Shown: in pieces, positions 19,441 through 27,517 of the stretch | Position numbering within the stretch: position 1 is the stretch's first letter | How the letters are laid out: each line of letters begins with the position of its first letter | Assembly: GCA_022766245.1 (NCBI GenBank) | Contig: JALEPL010000012.1 | Span: 16,962 to 80,961 of the forward strand | Direction: 5' to 3' | Origin: Lachnospiraceae bacterium | GTDB taxonomy: Bacteria; Bacillota; Clostridia; Lachnospirales; Lachnospiraceae | DNA length: 64,000 bases | Position numbers and translations under genes: made by a program | The notes under the pieces: generated by a model | What the model saw: the letters and a program-made list of their open reading frames with translations, nothing else | Told to the model about the DNA's origin: nothing | Databases searched by the model: none

Positions 19441-19977
19441 ATGGCAAAGTATAGAAAATTAGGAAGAACATCTTCCCAGAGAAAAGCATTATTGAGAAAC
19501 CAGGTTACCGCATTATTAAACAACGGTAAGATCGTTACAACTGAGGCAAAGGCAAAAGAGATCCGCAAGATCGCTGAGGGTCTGATTGCAATGGCAGTAA
19601 GAGAGAAGGATAACTTCGAAGAGGTTACTGTTAAGGCTAAGGTTGCAAGAAAAGACAAAGATGGCAAGAGAGTGAAAGAGGTTGTAGATGGTAAGAAGGT
19701 TACTGTTTATGACGAGGTAGAGAAGACCATCAAGAAGGATATGCCTTCCCGTCTTCACGCTAGAAGAGAGATGTTAAAGGTTCTTTATCCGGTAAAGGAA
19801 GTTCCTACTGATGCAGCAGGAAAGAAAAAGAATACCAAGCAGGTTGATCTTCCGGCTAAGTTGTTTGATGAGATTGCACCGAAGTACGCTGATCGTAAGG
19901 GTGGATACACCAGAATCGTAAAGATTGGACAGCGTAAAGGTGATGGAGCATTAGAGGTTCTCATCGAGCTGGTATAG
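19441..19977 (+). CDS. rplQ: 50S ribosomal protein L17 with an internal insertion
   Basis: 178 aa, clearly longer than the usual 113-130. The core is standard at the start (KYRKLGRTSSQRKALLRN) and end (LFDEIAPKYADRKGGYTRI ... RKGDGALEVLIELV). Between them, residues about 57-104 (a charged beta-rich segment with KVARKDKDGKRVKEVVDGKK) and about 116-135 (lysine-rich loop) are additional to the canonical fold, interrupting it on either side of HARREMLK. ATG at 19441 after GGAGGG; an in-frame ATG at 19426 is less likely. Last gene of the superoperon. Confidence 0.93.
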   Translation: MAKYRKLGRTSSQRKALLRNQVTALLNNGKIVTTEAKAKEIRKIAEGLIAMAVREKDNFEEVTVKAKVARKDKDGKRVKEVVDGKKVTVYDEVEKTIKKDMPSRLHARREMLKVLYPVKEVPTDAAGKKKNTKQVDLPAKLFDEIAPKYADRKGGYTRIVKIGQRKGDGALEVLIELV

Positions 19978-19993
19978 TTTCAAAAATAATAGA

Positions 19994-20034
19994 GTCTGTC
20001 ACATAAAAATGGTTTTATGTGGCAGGCTTTTTTT
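19994..20034 (+). terminator. terminator of the ribosomal superoperon
   Basis: 15-bp stem GTCTGTCACATAAAA (19994-20008) with TTTTATGTGGCAGGC (20013-20027), two G-U pairs, then seven T. A clear intrinsic terminator. Confidence 0.92.
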
Positions 20035-20035
20035 C

Positions 20036-20064
20036 TTGGCATTTGAGGATATGGTTGGTATAAT
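20036..20064 (+). promoter_or_regulatory. promoter of the AIM24-like gene
   Basis: TTGGCA (20036-20041), 17-bp spacer, TATAAT (20059-20064), directly after the ribosomal terminator. Confidence 0.75.
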
Positions 20065-20098
20065 AGATATATAAATTTTTAAAAGGAGAATGAAAATT

Positions 20099-20776
20099 AT
20101 GAGGTATTCAATTGAAGGGGAACCGTTGCCAGTAGTAATCTGCGAACTGGAGGCAGGTGAAAAGATGATCACAGAGAGCGGGGCTATGTCCTGGATGTCA
20201 CCCAATATGAAAATGGAGACTGTTGGTGGCGGCATGGGAAAAATGCTGGGAAGAATGTTTAGTGGCGAGAGTCTGTTTCTGAACCACTATACAGCATTGA
20301 ACGGACAGGGAACCATTGCGTTTGCATCCAGCTTTCCAGGAGCTATTCGTGCATTTGAAATTCATCCTGGACAGGATATTGTATGCCAGAAGTCTGCATT
20401 CCTTGCAGCTACCGCTGGTGTAGAGTTGTCTACCTTCTTCCAGAAACGTCTTGGAAGTGGTTTCTTCGGTGGTGAAGGATTTATCATGCAGAGATTATCC
20501 GGACAGGGTATGGCATTTCTGGAGTTTGACGGATATGTGAAGGAGTATCAGCTGGCAGCGGGACAGTCCATTATCATTGACACCGGTTATCTGGCAGCCA
20601 TGGATTCTAGCTGTTCTATGGACATTCAGACGGTACCGGGAATCAAGAATATGGTATTTGGTGGCGAAGGTGTATTTAACACAGTAGTAAATGGTCCGGG
20701 ACGCATATTTATCCAGACGATGCCCATTAGCCAGATGGCAGGAGCAATTCGTCCATTTATTCCTACCGGAAATTAA
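20099..20776 (+). CDS. AIM24 / TIGR00266 family protein
   Basis: 225 aa. Tryptophan-attenuation-like beta-sandwich family (AIM24) of unclear function, found in bacteria and mitochondria. Visible features are the glycine-rich GGGMGKMLGRMFSGESLFLNH region around residues 46-65, followed by a domain ending in MPISQMAGAIRPFIP. No signal peptide or membrane segment. An ATG at 20090 touches the AAAAGGAG site, while the ATG at 20099 is 10 nt from it, so 20099 is preferred. It is followed at 26 bp by the reductase gene, with which it may be co-transcribed. Confidence 0.8.
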   Translation: MRYSIEGEPLPVVICELEAGEKMITESGAMSWMSPNMKMETVGGGMGKMLGRMFSGESLFLNHYTALNGQGTIAFASSFPGAIRAFEIHPGQDIVCQKSAFLAATAGVELSTFFQKRLGSGFFGGEGFIMQRLSGQGMAFLEFDGYVKEYQLAAGQSIIIDTGYLAAMDSSCSMDIQTVPGIKNMVFGGEGVFNTVVNGPGRIFIQTMPISQMAGAIRPFIPTGN

Positions 20777-20802
20777 TAATAGTAAAAAATGGAGAAGTTA
20801 AC

Positions 20803-22359
20803 ATGGAAAAAATCGACACACAGCAATGGAAAGCGGATCTGCCGGAGTTTGTAGAGAAGACAAAGTCATTTTATACAGGAGAATTGAGCAAAGGAGATTA
20901 CAAAGGATTCTCTGGTTATTATGGAAGCTACGCACAAAAAGGTGGTACAGCCAGTATGCTGCGCCTTCGTATGCCGGCGGGGCGGGTGACGAAGGAGAAG
21001 CTGGCCTTTGTGTCCGGGGTAATACGCAAATATGGTGTGGGTCGAGCTCACTTTACCACCTGTCAGACCATACAGCTTCATGATCTGAATCAGGAGCAGG
21101 TATGTGGCATAATAGATGAGGCATTGGATGCAGGAATCGTCACTATGGGTGGCGGTGGAGATTATCCCCGTAATGTCATGTGCTCTCCATTGTCTGGCGT
21201 AGAAGTGGGAGAATATTTTGATGTTTTGCCTTGGGCACAAAAGGCAGGAGATTATCTGATGCAGTTTATCAAAGCGGAGAAAATGCCCAGAAAACTTAAG
21301 GTGGCATTTTCCAATTCCCCTGCCAACAATACCCATGCTACATTCCGGGATTTGGGCTTTGTGGCCACACCGGAGGGGAATTTTGATGTTTACAGTGCCG
21401 GTGGATTGGGAAACAATCCACGGATGGGCGTGAAAGTTGCAGAGGCTGTGAAGCCGGAAGATATTTTATATTATATCAAGGCAATGTGGCTGACATTCCG
21501 AACCTATGGCAACTATGAGAATCGCGCCAAGGCCAGAACCCGTTACATGCAGGAGGCTTTAGGCGGGGCGGAGGCTTACCGCAGTGCTTATCTGGAAAAA
21601 TTAGAGGAAGTGAGAAAATCCGGAGAGAATCTGACAATCTCGGTGGATTCTTTGAGAGTAGACAAAAAGGGAGATGGAAGTCAGGCAGAGGGTGCACGTG
21701 TCATTTCCCAAAAACAGGAAGGTCTGTACACCGTGGTATGGCATCCCATTGGGGGACAGCCGGATTTGCAGATTTTTTGCGCACTGAATGATGCCATTGC
21801 AGGCATGGAAGCGGTGGAACTTCGGCTGGCAGCGGATGAGAGTGCATACATTGTAAATCTGACCGGCGCAGAAGCAGAGAAGGTACTTGCCATCACCACA
21901 GACAGCGCCAATAGTTTGTTTGAATCAACGGTAAGCTGTATTGGGGCGGCAACCTGTCAGGTAGGAGTGCGTGATTCTCAGGCATTGCTGTCTGCCTGTG
22001 TGGAGGCTGTTCGGCAGGCGGGTATTCCGGATGGAGCGTTGCCTCAGATGCATATCTCAGGGTGTCCTTCCTCTTGTGGAACCCATCAGATCGGAGCAAT
22101 TGGATTCCGGGGTGGTATGAAACGTGTGGCAGGAAAACCGGAATCTGCTTTTGTTCTTGTTGTAAGAGGAAGTGACAGACAGGGACAGGAGCAGTTTGGC
22201 GAGGAACTGGGAGCGATTCTGGAAACAGAGATTCCATCCTTTGTGGTTGCCCTGGGAAAGGCTGTGGCGGAAACCGGTTTGGATTATGAGCACTGGAGTG
22301 AGAAGCATCCTTCCGGTGTGATGGAGATTGCGGCACCTTTCCTGGCAGAAAAGGAGTAA
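20803..22359 (+). CDS. siroheme nitrite/sulfite reductase
   Basis: 518 aa, two tandem ferredoxin-like/siroheme half-domains. The [4Fe-4S]-siroheme ligands are in the second half: CX5C (Cys379, Cys385) and CX3C (Cys421, Cys425 in SGCPSSCGTHQ). The first half carries the substrate-side RLRMPAGRVTKEKL and HFTTCQTIQLHD segments. It catalyses six-electron reduction of sulfite or nitrite, with ferredoxin or an unknown donor; no reductase partner, siroheme synthase or transporter is next to it, so the substrate is undecided. Ribosome site GGAGAAG. Confidence 0.85.
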   Translation: MEKIDTQQWKADLPEFVEKTKSFYTGELSKGDYKGFSGYYGSYAQKGGTASMLRLRMPAGRVTKEKLAFVSGVIRKYGVGRAHFTTCQTIQLHDLNQEQVCGIIDEALDAGIVTMGGGGDYPRNVMCSPLSGVEVGEYFDVLPWAQKAGDYLMQFIKAEKMPRKLKVAFSNSPANNTHATFRDLGFVATPEGNFDVYSAGGLGNNPRMGVKVAEAVKPEDILYYIKAMWLTFRTYGNYENRAKARTRYMQEALGGAEAYRSAYLEKLEEVRKSGENLTISVDSLRVDKKGDGSQAEGARVISQKQEGLYTVVWHPIGGQPDLQIFCALNDAIAGMEAVELRLAADESAYIVNLTGAEAEKVLAITTDSANSLFESTVSCIGAATCQVGVRDSQALLSACVEAVRQAGIPDGALPQMHISGCPSSCGTHQIGAIGFRGGMKRVAGKPESAFVLVVRGSDRQGQEQFGEELGAILETEIPSFVVALGKAVAETGLDYEHWSEKHPSGVMEIAAPFLAEKE

Positions 22360-22368
22360 AAAGCGTCT

Positions 22369-23091
22369 ATGATACAGATGAATAATATATCCAAGAGCTA
22401 TCACAGTTCGGTAAAGGCGGTAAATCATCTGAATCTTACCGTTAATGATGGAGAAATCGTGGGTTTTATCGGCCCCAATGGGGCCGGAAAAACCACAACC
22501 ATAAAGATGCTTACGGGAATTCTGAAGCCGGATGAAGGAAGTATTTCCATCAATGGATATGATATGCTGCGGACGCCTTTACAGGCAAAGCAGGAAATCG
22601 GATATATTGCAGACAGTCCGGATATGTTTCTGCGGCTGAAGGCGATTGAATTTTTAAATTTGATTTCGGATATTTATAAGGTACCGGGAAAAGTACGACA
22701 GGAGCGGATACAGACTCTGGCAGAGAGATTTGAACTGGGCGCAGTGTTAAACCAGCCCATGCAGAACTTTTCCCATGGTATGCGGCAGAAAATCATGGTG
22801 GTAGCAGCGTTGGTGCACAATCCGGCGGTATGGATTTTAGACGAGCCGTTGACTGGTTTGGATCCCAAGTCGGCCTTTCATTTAAAGACCATGATGCGGG
22901 AACATGCAGATGCTGGAAATGCGGTCCTTTTTTCCACTCATGTGCTGGAGGTGGCAGAGAAGCTGTGCGATAAGGTGTTGATTATCAATCATGGGGAGAC
23001 CCTGTTCTATGGGACACTGGAGGAGCTAACCGGCAAATATCCGGCATGGGATTTGGAACAAATTTTTTTGGAGATGACAGTGGATGAATAG
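22369..23091 (+). CDS. ABC transporter ATP-binding protein
   Basis: 240 aa ATPase. Walker A GPNGAGKTT (35-43), Walker B VWILDEPLTGLDP, and H-loop FSTH. The signature loop is FSHGMRQK instead of LSGGQ, a common variant in ABC-2 exporters. It overlaps the permease gene by 8 bp and forms with it a two-component exporter of unknown substrate. Confidence 0.88.
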   Translation: MIQMNNISKSYHSSVKAVNHLNLTVNDGEIVGFIGPNGAGKTTTIKMLTGILKPDEGSISINGYDMLRTPLQAKQEIGYIADSPDMFLRLKAIEFLNLISDIYKVPGKVRQERIQTLAERFELGAVLNQPMQNFSHGMRQKIMVVAALVHNPAVWILDEPLTGLDPKSAFHLKTMMREHADAGNAVLFSTHVLEVAEKLCDKVLIINHGETLFYGTLEELTGKYPAWDLEQIFLEMTVDE

Positions 23092-24751
23092 TTATCTTAC
23101 ATTAACGAAAACATTAATTACGGCGATTGGTATGAGTTCACCGCAGGATAAGGCCCGCAAAGTGAAGGTGGGCATCCTGGCGGTGTTTTGCATTTGCTGC
23201 ATCTTTGTGCCAGTGGCAGTGGGCGTCGGATTTTTTGTACATGCTGCCACAGAGATGCTGACACCGATGGGCGGTGGCAGCATCGGAGTGGAACTGATGT
23301 TTCATATCATTACACTTTTTAGTGTGATATTTGGTATCCATGTAATCTTTTCGGAATTCTATTTTTCGAATGATATCGAGTACCTCCTGCCATGGCCATT
23401 GCGGGCATCGCAGATTGTGGGAGCAAAGTTTACCGCAACATTTTGCAACGAAAACATGATTCAAATGGTATTGATGATCAGTTGTGTGGTGGGGTTTGGC
23501 ACGGCCGTGGGGATGAGCCCATTGCAATGGATTTTGTCGCTGGTGGGAATTTTCACATTACCTATTTTGCCGCTGGCTTACTGTGGCATTCTGTGTATTC
23601 TGGTGATGGGAATGACCCGTGTTATTCGCAGTAAGGACATAGTCCAAAGGATCTCGGTGGGAATCGTATTTTTGATTTTGATTCTTCTGGTGATGTCTAT
23701 TGGGTCTCTTCAGAATCTGGACTTCAATGCATATCTGTGGTCACTGACAAAAGAGGAACATGGTTTTTTACAGGTGATGAATGATGTGTTTCCGACCGTA
23801 CCATTGTTTGTAGAGACCTTCACCGAAGCCAGTCTTTTGGCATTGGTGAAATATCTGGGATGGAATGTGCTGGTGGTGGCAGTGATGCTGGGATTGGCGG
23901 AACTGCTCTATTTTCGTGGAGTGATCGGTCTCACCGGAGGAGCGAGAGAGAAACAGGTGGAGTGTAAACGCATACTGAAACGGGCAGGAAGAACCCACAG
24001 TCCTTTTGTGGCATATCTGTTAAAGGAGATGCGTATTCTTTTGCGAACCCCCACCTTTTTTACAAACTGTGTGGCGGTGAATTTTATCTGGCCGATTTTT
24101 GTGTATGCGGTCTATAAGATTCAGAGATATCAGTTTACGCTGGAACAGTTCCGTCAGATGTATGCACAGCGGAATGAAAAGCTGATTCTTCTGATGCTTT
24201 TGGGAATCGTGGGATTATCTGTGCTTGTGACGGCATTAAGCAGCATCAGTTCCAATTCCATTTCCAGGGAGGGAAAACATTTTTCCTTTATGAAATATAT
24301 TCCCGTGTCTTATCTGGTTCAGTGGAATGCCAAGGCATTGGTGGGAATTATTTTTCCAGCATCAGGAATACTGGTGTACTGGATACCTCTCTGCATAGTC
24401 CTGCGCATACCGCTGGCGCATTTGCTGATTTATGTACTATTGTGTATTCTTGCGGTAAGCTTCGTCGCTTATCTGGGGATCTATATAGATTCCATACAGC
24501 CGAAACTGATTTGGGATGATGAACTGAGTTCCCTGAGAGAAAATTTTAATACGTTTTTTTCTATGGGTATTGCATTGGTAGTGCTGGCGGTATTGTGTGG
24601 CGGTGGATATCTGCTGTTTTACCGTTGGAGTCCACCCTTTTGGGTTATGGTGACCATGCTTTTGGTGGTACTTCTAGAGGGAAATATGCTGGTGATGATT
24701 CGTAGTCTGAAATCCGGAGCCCGCAATATTGCAGAGCAGGAGGAAACATAA
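23084..24751 (+). CDS. ABC-2 type exporter permease
   Basis: 555 aa membrane protein with two sets of membrane helices (about residues 25-50, 80-275 and 320-540) joined by a cytoplasmic stretch. Part of the exporter encoded with the preceding ATPase; the start overlaps the ATPase stop. The pattern (early helix pair, GGAREKQVECKRILKRAGRT cytoplasmic loop) resembles the putative ABC exporter (ABC2_membrane_6-like) group of Clostridia. Substrate unknown. Confidence 0.78.
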   Translation: MNSYLTLTKTLITAIGMSSPQDKARKVKVGILAVFCICCIFVPVAVGVGFFVHAATEMLTPMGGGSIGVELMFHIITLFSVIFGIHVIFSEFYFSNDIEYLLPWPLRASQIVGAKFTATFCNENMIQMVLMISCVVGFGTAVGMSPLQWILSLVGIFTLPILPLAYCGILCILVMGMTRVIRSKDIVQRISVGIVFLILILLVMSIGSLQNLDFNAYLWSLTKEEHGFLQVMNDVFPTVPLFVETFTEASLLALVKYLGWNVLVVAVMLGLAELLYFRGVIGLTGGAREKQVECKRILKRAGRTHSPFVAYLLKEMRILLRTPTFFTNCVAVNFIWPIFVYAVYKIQRYQFTLEQFRQMYAQRNEKLILLMLLGIVGLSVLVTALSSISSNSISREGKHFSFMKYIPVSYLVQWNAKALVGIIFPASGILVYWIPLCIVLRIPLAHLLIYVLLCILAVSFVAYLGIYIDSIQPKLIWDDELSSLRENFNTFFSMGIALVVLAVLCGGGYLLFYRWSPPFWVMVTMLLVVLLEGNMLVMIRSLKSGARNIAEQEET

Positions 24752-24754
24752 GAG

Positions 24755-25963
24755 ATGGAAGAAAAGAATATGGAAGAAAAGAATATGGAAGTAAAGACAA
24801 CGATTCATGACAGAATAATGACGCTGCCCAAGTGGCTAACGGTAGTGATTGTGATTCTCATTGTAGCAGTGTTTCTGGGGATTTTACAGCTGGGAGGACT
24901 TGCTGTGTCGCAGATTCCGGTAGAACTTCCGGGATTTACAAAGGATGCCATGGTGGAACTTGTTGCTGCATTGGTGGCACTGGGGCTTTTGCTGCTGTTC
25001 GGATATGGAAAAATTATCAAACAAACCGGGGAAGGATTTGTGAAAGGATTCTACATTGGAGCCTTTCTGGTGGGGCAGATAGGAATGGCTATGGTGGCCA
25101 TGCTTTTTACCAGTCTGATGTTAGAGGATGTGGCAGTGGAGCCGTTCTGGAATGTGTTGATTTATACCTTTGATATGTTTCTGGTGGGTTTCGCGGAGGA
25201 GGTTTTTCTGCGTGGCATAGCATTGAATCTGCTATTGGATCGCTTCTCGAAGACACGGGGTGGCGTGTGGGGCGCAGTGCTGATTAGCAGTCTGATTTTT
25301 GGGCTGGCTCATTTTGTTAATTTGCTGGCAGGCGCAGGATTGGAGAGTGTCTGTGTTCAGGTGATACAGGCAGCTGTTATTGGAGTGATTCTTGCGGCGA
25401 TCTATCTGCGCAGCAATAATATCTGGATCACCATTATTTTACATGCCTTGGTAGATTGGGCAAGCTTGATGGCAATGGGAATTTTCGGTCAGGGTGATCT
25501 GGTGGATGGACTAGGACAAATTTCCCGCATGAATCTGATATCTGTACCCATTCTTTTGATTCCCTGCTTTGTTCTGATGAGAAAAAATAAACTGGATGAA
25601 GTAGTGGCCCGGTTGAAGGGAGAACCCGCTTATGCAGGAGAGTATCCGCAGATGGCATGGATGAGACAAAACCAGGAAGGTGGAATGGTGGCAGGCATTT
25701 CCCTGGCAGTATCGATTATCGGATTGTGCTTTGGAATCTTTGGCATGGGAATTGGCATTTCAGTAGCAGGTCTTCTGGGAAGCATCACATCCCTGAAAAT
25801 GAAAAAGCAGGGAAATGGTGTTGCCATAGCAGCACTCGTGATTTCCATCGTTGGAATCTGTCTGGCGATACTGATGACATTTGCTTTGGGATGGTTTTAT
25901 TACAATTCTTCATCCGGAGAACTTCAGGAGCTGATGAAACAAATGGAACAGTCAGCATTTTAA
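24755..25963 (+). CDS. CPBP-family intramembrane metalloprotease with C-terminal DUF4190-like domain
   Basis: 402 aa. N-terminus carries two identical MEEKN blocks followed by MEVKT, from a 15-bp duplication. Eight or so membrane helices hold the CPBP/Abi motif EEVFLR (Glu148, Glu149, Arg153), with later HFVNLLAGAG and HALVDW histidines, the expected metal ligands. After about residue 300 a two-helix, glycine-rich DUF4190-like domain follows. Such proteases often sit with ABC exporters and may mature or confer immunity to exported peptides. Start chosen at the first ATG (24755), 11 nt after CAGGAGG. Confidence 0.8.
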   Translation: MEEKNMEEKNMEVKTTIHDRIMTLPKWLTVVIVILIVAVFLGILQLGGLAVSQIPVELPGFTKDAMVELVAALVALGLLLLFGYGKIIKQTGEGFVKGFYIGAFLVGQIGMAMVAMLFTSLMLEDVAVEPFWNVLIYTFDMFLVGFAEEVFLRGIALNLLLDRFSKTRGGVWGAVLISSLIFGLAHFVNLLAGAGLESVCVQVIQAAVIGVILAAIYLRSNNIWITIILHALVDWASLMAMGIFGQGDLVDGLGQISRMNLISVPILLIPCFVLMRKNKLDEVVARLKGEPAYAGEYPQMAWMRQNQEGGMVAGISLAVSIIGLCFGIFGMGIGISVAGLLGSITSLKMKKQGNGVAIAALVISIVGICLAILMTFALGWFYYNSSSGELQELMKQMEQSAF

Positions 25964-25991
25964 GAATGACACAATAAAAAGGAAGTAACAC

Positions 25992-27158
25992 ATGAATATC
26001 ACATTAGATGAATTTTATCAATTGGAGAAGGGTGCGTTTCTGCTGGTGGATGTGAGGGATGAGGACGCTTTTCAGCACGGAGGCATTCCGGGAGCAGTTC
26101 GGATGGACTTGCCACAGGATTTGGGGAAATTGTCCAAAGACCAAAAGATTGTACTTTATTGCACCAGGGGTGAGCGTACCATAGAACTGGCACAGGAACT
26201 GCGGGATCAGGGATATGATGCCTATAGCCTGCAGGGCGGATATGGAGCATGGCTGGTGGACAGCTTTGAGAGAAGCTGTTCGGAACAAAAACAGCGTTGT
26301 GCGGATATTGAAAAGAGCATACGAAAAAAGTTTCACAAGGATATTTTCAGTAAATTTGCGAAAGCCATCAATGAATATGAACTGATACAGCCGGGGGATA
26401 AGATCGCGGTCTGTATCTCCGGAGGAAAGGACTCCATGCTGATGGCAAAGCTGTTTCAGGAACTGAAACGTCACAACAAATTTCCCTTTGAACTGGTATT
26501 TCTGGTGATGGATCCGGGGTATAATGCAGCAAACCGCAGAGTGATCGAGGAGAATGCCAAGCTGATGGATATTCCCATTACGGTGTTTGAGAGTGAGATT
26601 TTTGACGCAGTGTATGAGATTGAAAAGTCTCCCTGTTATTTGTGTGCACGGATGCGCCGGGGTTATCTTTATAGCAATGCAAAAAAGCTGGGATGCAATA
26701 AAATCGCATTGGGACACCATTATGATGATGTGATTGAAACGATTTTGATGGGAATGCTCTATGGTGCCCAGGTTCAGACCATGATGCCGAAGCTTCACAG
26801 CACAAACTTTGAAGGGATGGAGCTGATCCGCCCCATGTATCTGATTCGGGAGGATGACATCAAGCATTGGCGGGATTATAATGATCTGCATTTCATCCAG
26901 TGCGCCTGCAAGTTTACCGATACCTGTACCACCTGTGATCCGGATGGGCGGTCTGTATCAAAACGTATGGAGGTAAAGCAGCTCATTGCCCGTTTGAAGG
27001 AAATTAATCCTTATGTAGAGGGAAATATTTTCCGCAGTGTGGAAAATGTGAATCTGAAAACTATTATTGCATATAAGAAAGATGGCGTGAAGCATCATTT
27101 TCTGGAGGACTATGATTGTAGTTCTGAGATAGATGTTGATGCGGACACTGAGCAATAA
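25992..27158 (+). CDS. rhodanese / TtcA-like tRNA thiolase fusion
   Basis: 388 aa fusion of two sulfur-handling domains. Residues 1-90 are a rhodanese with the active loop CTRGER (Cys57) that can carry a persulfide. Residues 130-385 are an adenine-nucleotide alpha hydrolase (PP-loop) with SGGKDS (143-148), CxxC at 215/218, and a later cysteine group (304, 306, 312, 315), as in TtcA-type [Fe-S] tRNA 2-thiolation enzymes. Fusion suggests the rhodanese feeds sulfur to the thiolase. Compare typical TtcA, which lacks the rhodanese. tRNA as substrate is inferred. Confidence 0.82.
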   Translation: MNITLDEFYQLEKGAFLLVDVRDEDAFQHGGIPGAVRMDLPQDLGKLSKDQKIVLYCTRGERTIELAQELRDQGYDAYSLQGGYGAWLVDSFERSCSEQKQRCADIEKSIRKKFHKDIFSKFAKAINEYELIQPGDKIAVCISGGKDSMLMAKLFQELKRHNKFPFELVFLVMDPGYNAANRRVIEENAKLMDIPITVFESEIFDAVYEIEKSPCYLCARMRRGYLYSNAKKLGCNKIALGHHYDDVIETILMGMLYGAQVQTMMPKLHSTNFEGMELIRPMYLIREDDIKHWRDYNDLHFIQCACKFTDTCTTCDPDGRSVSKRMEVKQLIARLKEINPYVEGNIFRSVENVNLKTIIAYKKDGVKHHFLEDYDCSSEIDVDADTEQ

Positions 27159-27186
27159 CGAATGTAACAAGTAACCGGGTTCTTCG

Positions 27187-27216
27187 TTGACAAAATATAA
27201 GAGTTCATGGTATTCT
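27187..27216 (+). promoter_or_regulatory. promoter before the polyamine leader RNA
   Basis: TTGACA (27187-27192), 18-bp spacer, TATTCT (27211-27216). Predicted start near 27223. Confidence 0.65.
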
Positions 27217-27222
27217 AAAGGT

Positions 27223-27450
27223 CGGTATGGAGTAATCATTCTTCATGCAAATAGAGGTTGGGAAACCACATTATTGATTGAGCAAAAGGCTCAAATTTTA
27301 TAAGTTGATAATTATATCGTGCAGTTGCACATCATCTTGTGAAAAGTCAATAAAAGCATGGACGACATATTTGCTAGAAGAGACTTGGAAATGATTACAG
27401 ATAAATGATTACGATAATCAGACGGATGATGGAATATCATCCGTCTTTCT
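27223..27450 (+). ncRNA. folded RNA with terminator upstream of the polyamine operon
   Basis: The 228 nt hold nested helices: GTAATCATT (27232-27240) with AATGATTAC (27390-27398, repeated at 27404-27412); GCAAATA (27247-27253) with TATTTGC (27368-27374); TTATTGATT (27271-27279) with 27345-27353; plus hairpins GGTT-GGGA-AACC (27256-27267), GAGC/GCTC (27280-27292), and GTGCA/TGCAC (27319-27330). It ends in a terminator whose 5' arm GATGATG (27425-27431) is also complementary to CATCATC (27330-27336), a possible antiterminator. Could be a riboswitch-type leader of the operon or an independent small RNA such as a 6S-like RNA. Confidence 0.55.
27421..27450 (+). terminator. terminator between leader RNA and arginine decarboxylase
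   Basis: GACGGATGAT (27421-27430) with ATCATCCGTC (27436-27445), 10-bp perfect stem, 5-nt loop, then TTTCTT. It lies 68 nt before the decarboxylase start. Confidence 0.8.
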
Positions 27451-27517
27451 TAGTTATAGTGGAAATACAATGGTAAAATCTGGCACCTCATGCCAAAGGA
27501 TTTTAGGAGAAGGAAAA

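Noticed and set aside
26004..26891. Long minus-strand frame opposite the rhodanese-TtcA gene
   Set aside because: Antisense shadow; composition (many His, Ile) and lack of start signals argue against coding.
27223..27450. T-box leader
   Set aside because: No TGGN-type T-box bulge or specifier loop pattern was found; downstream genes are not aminoacyl-tRNA related.
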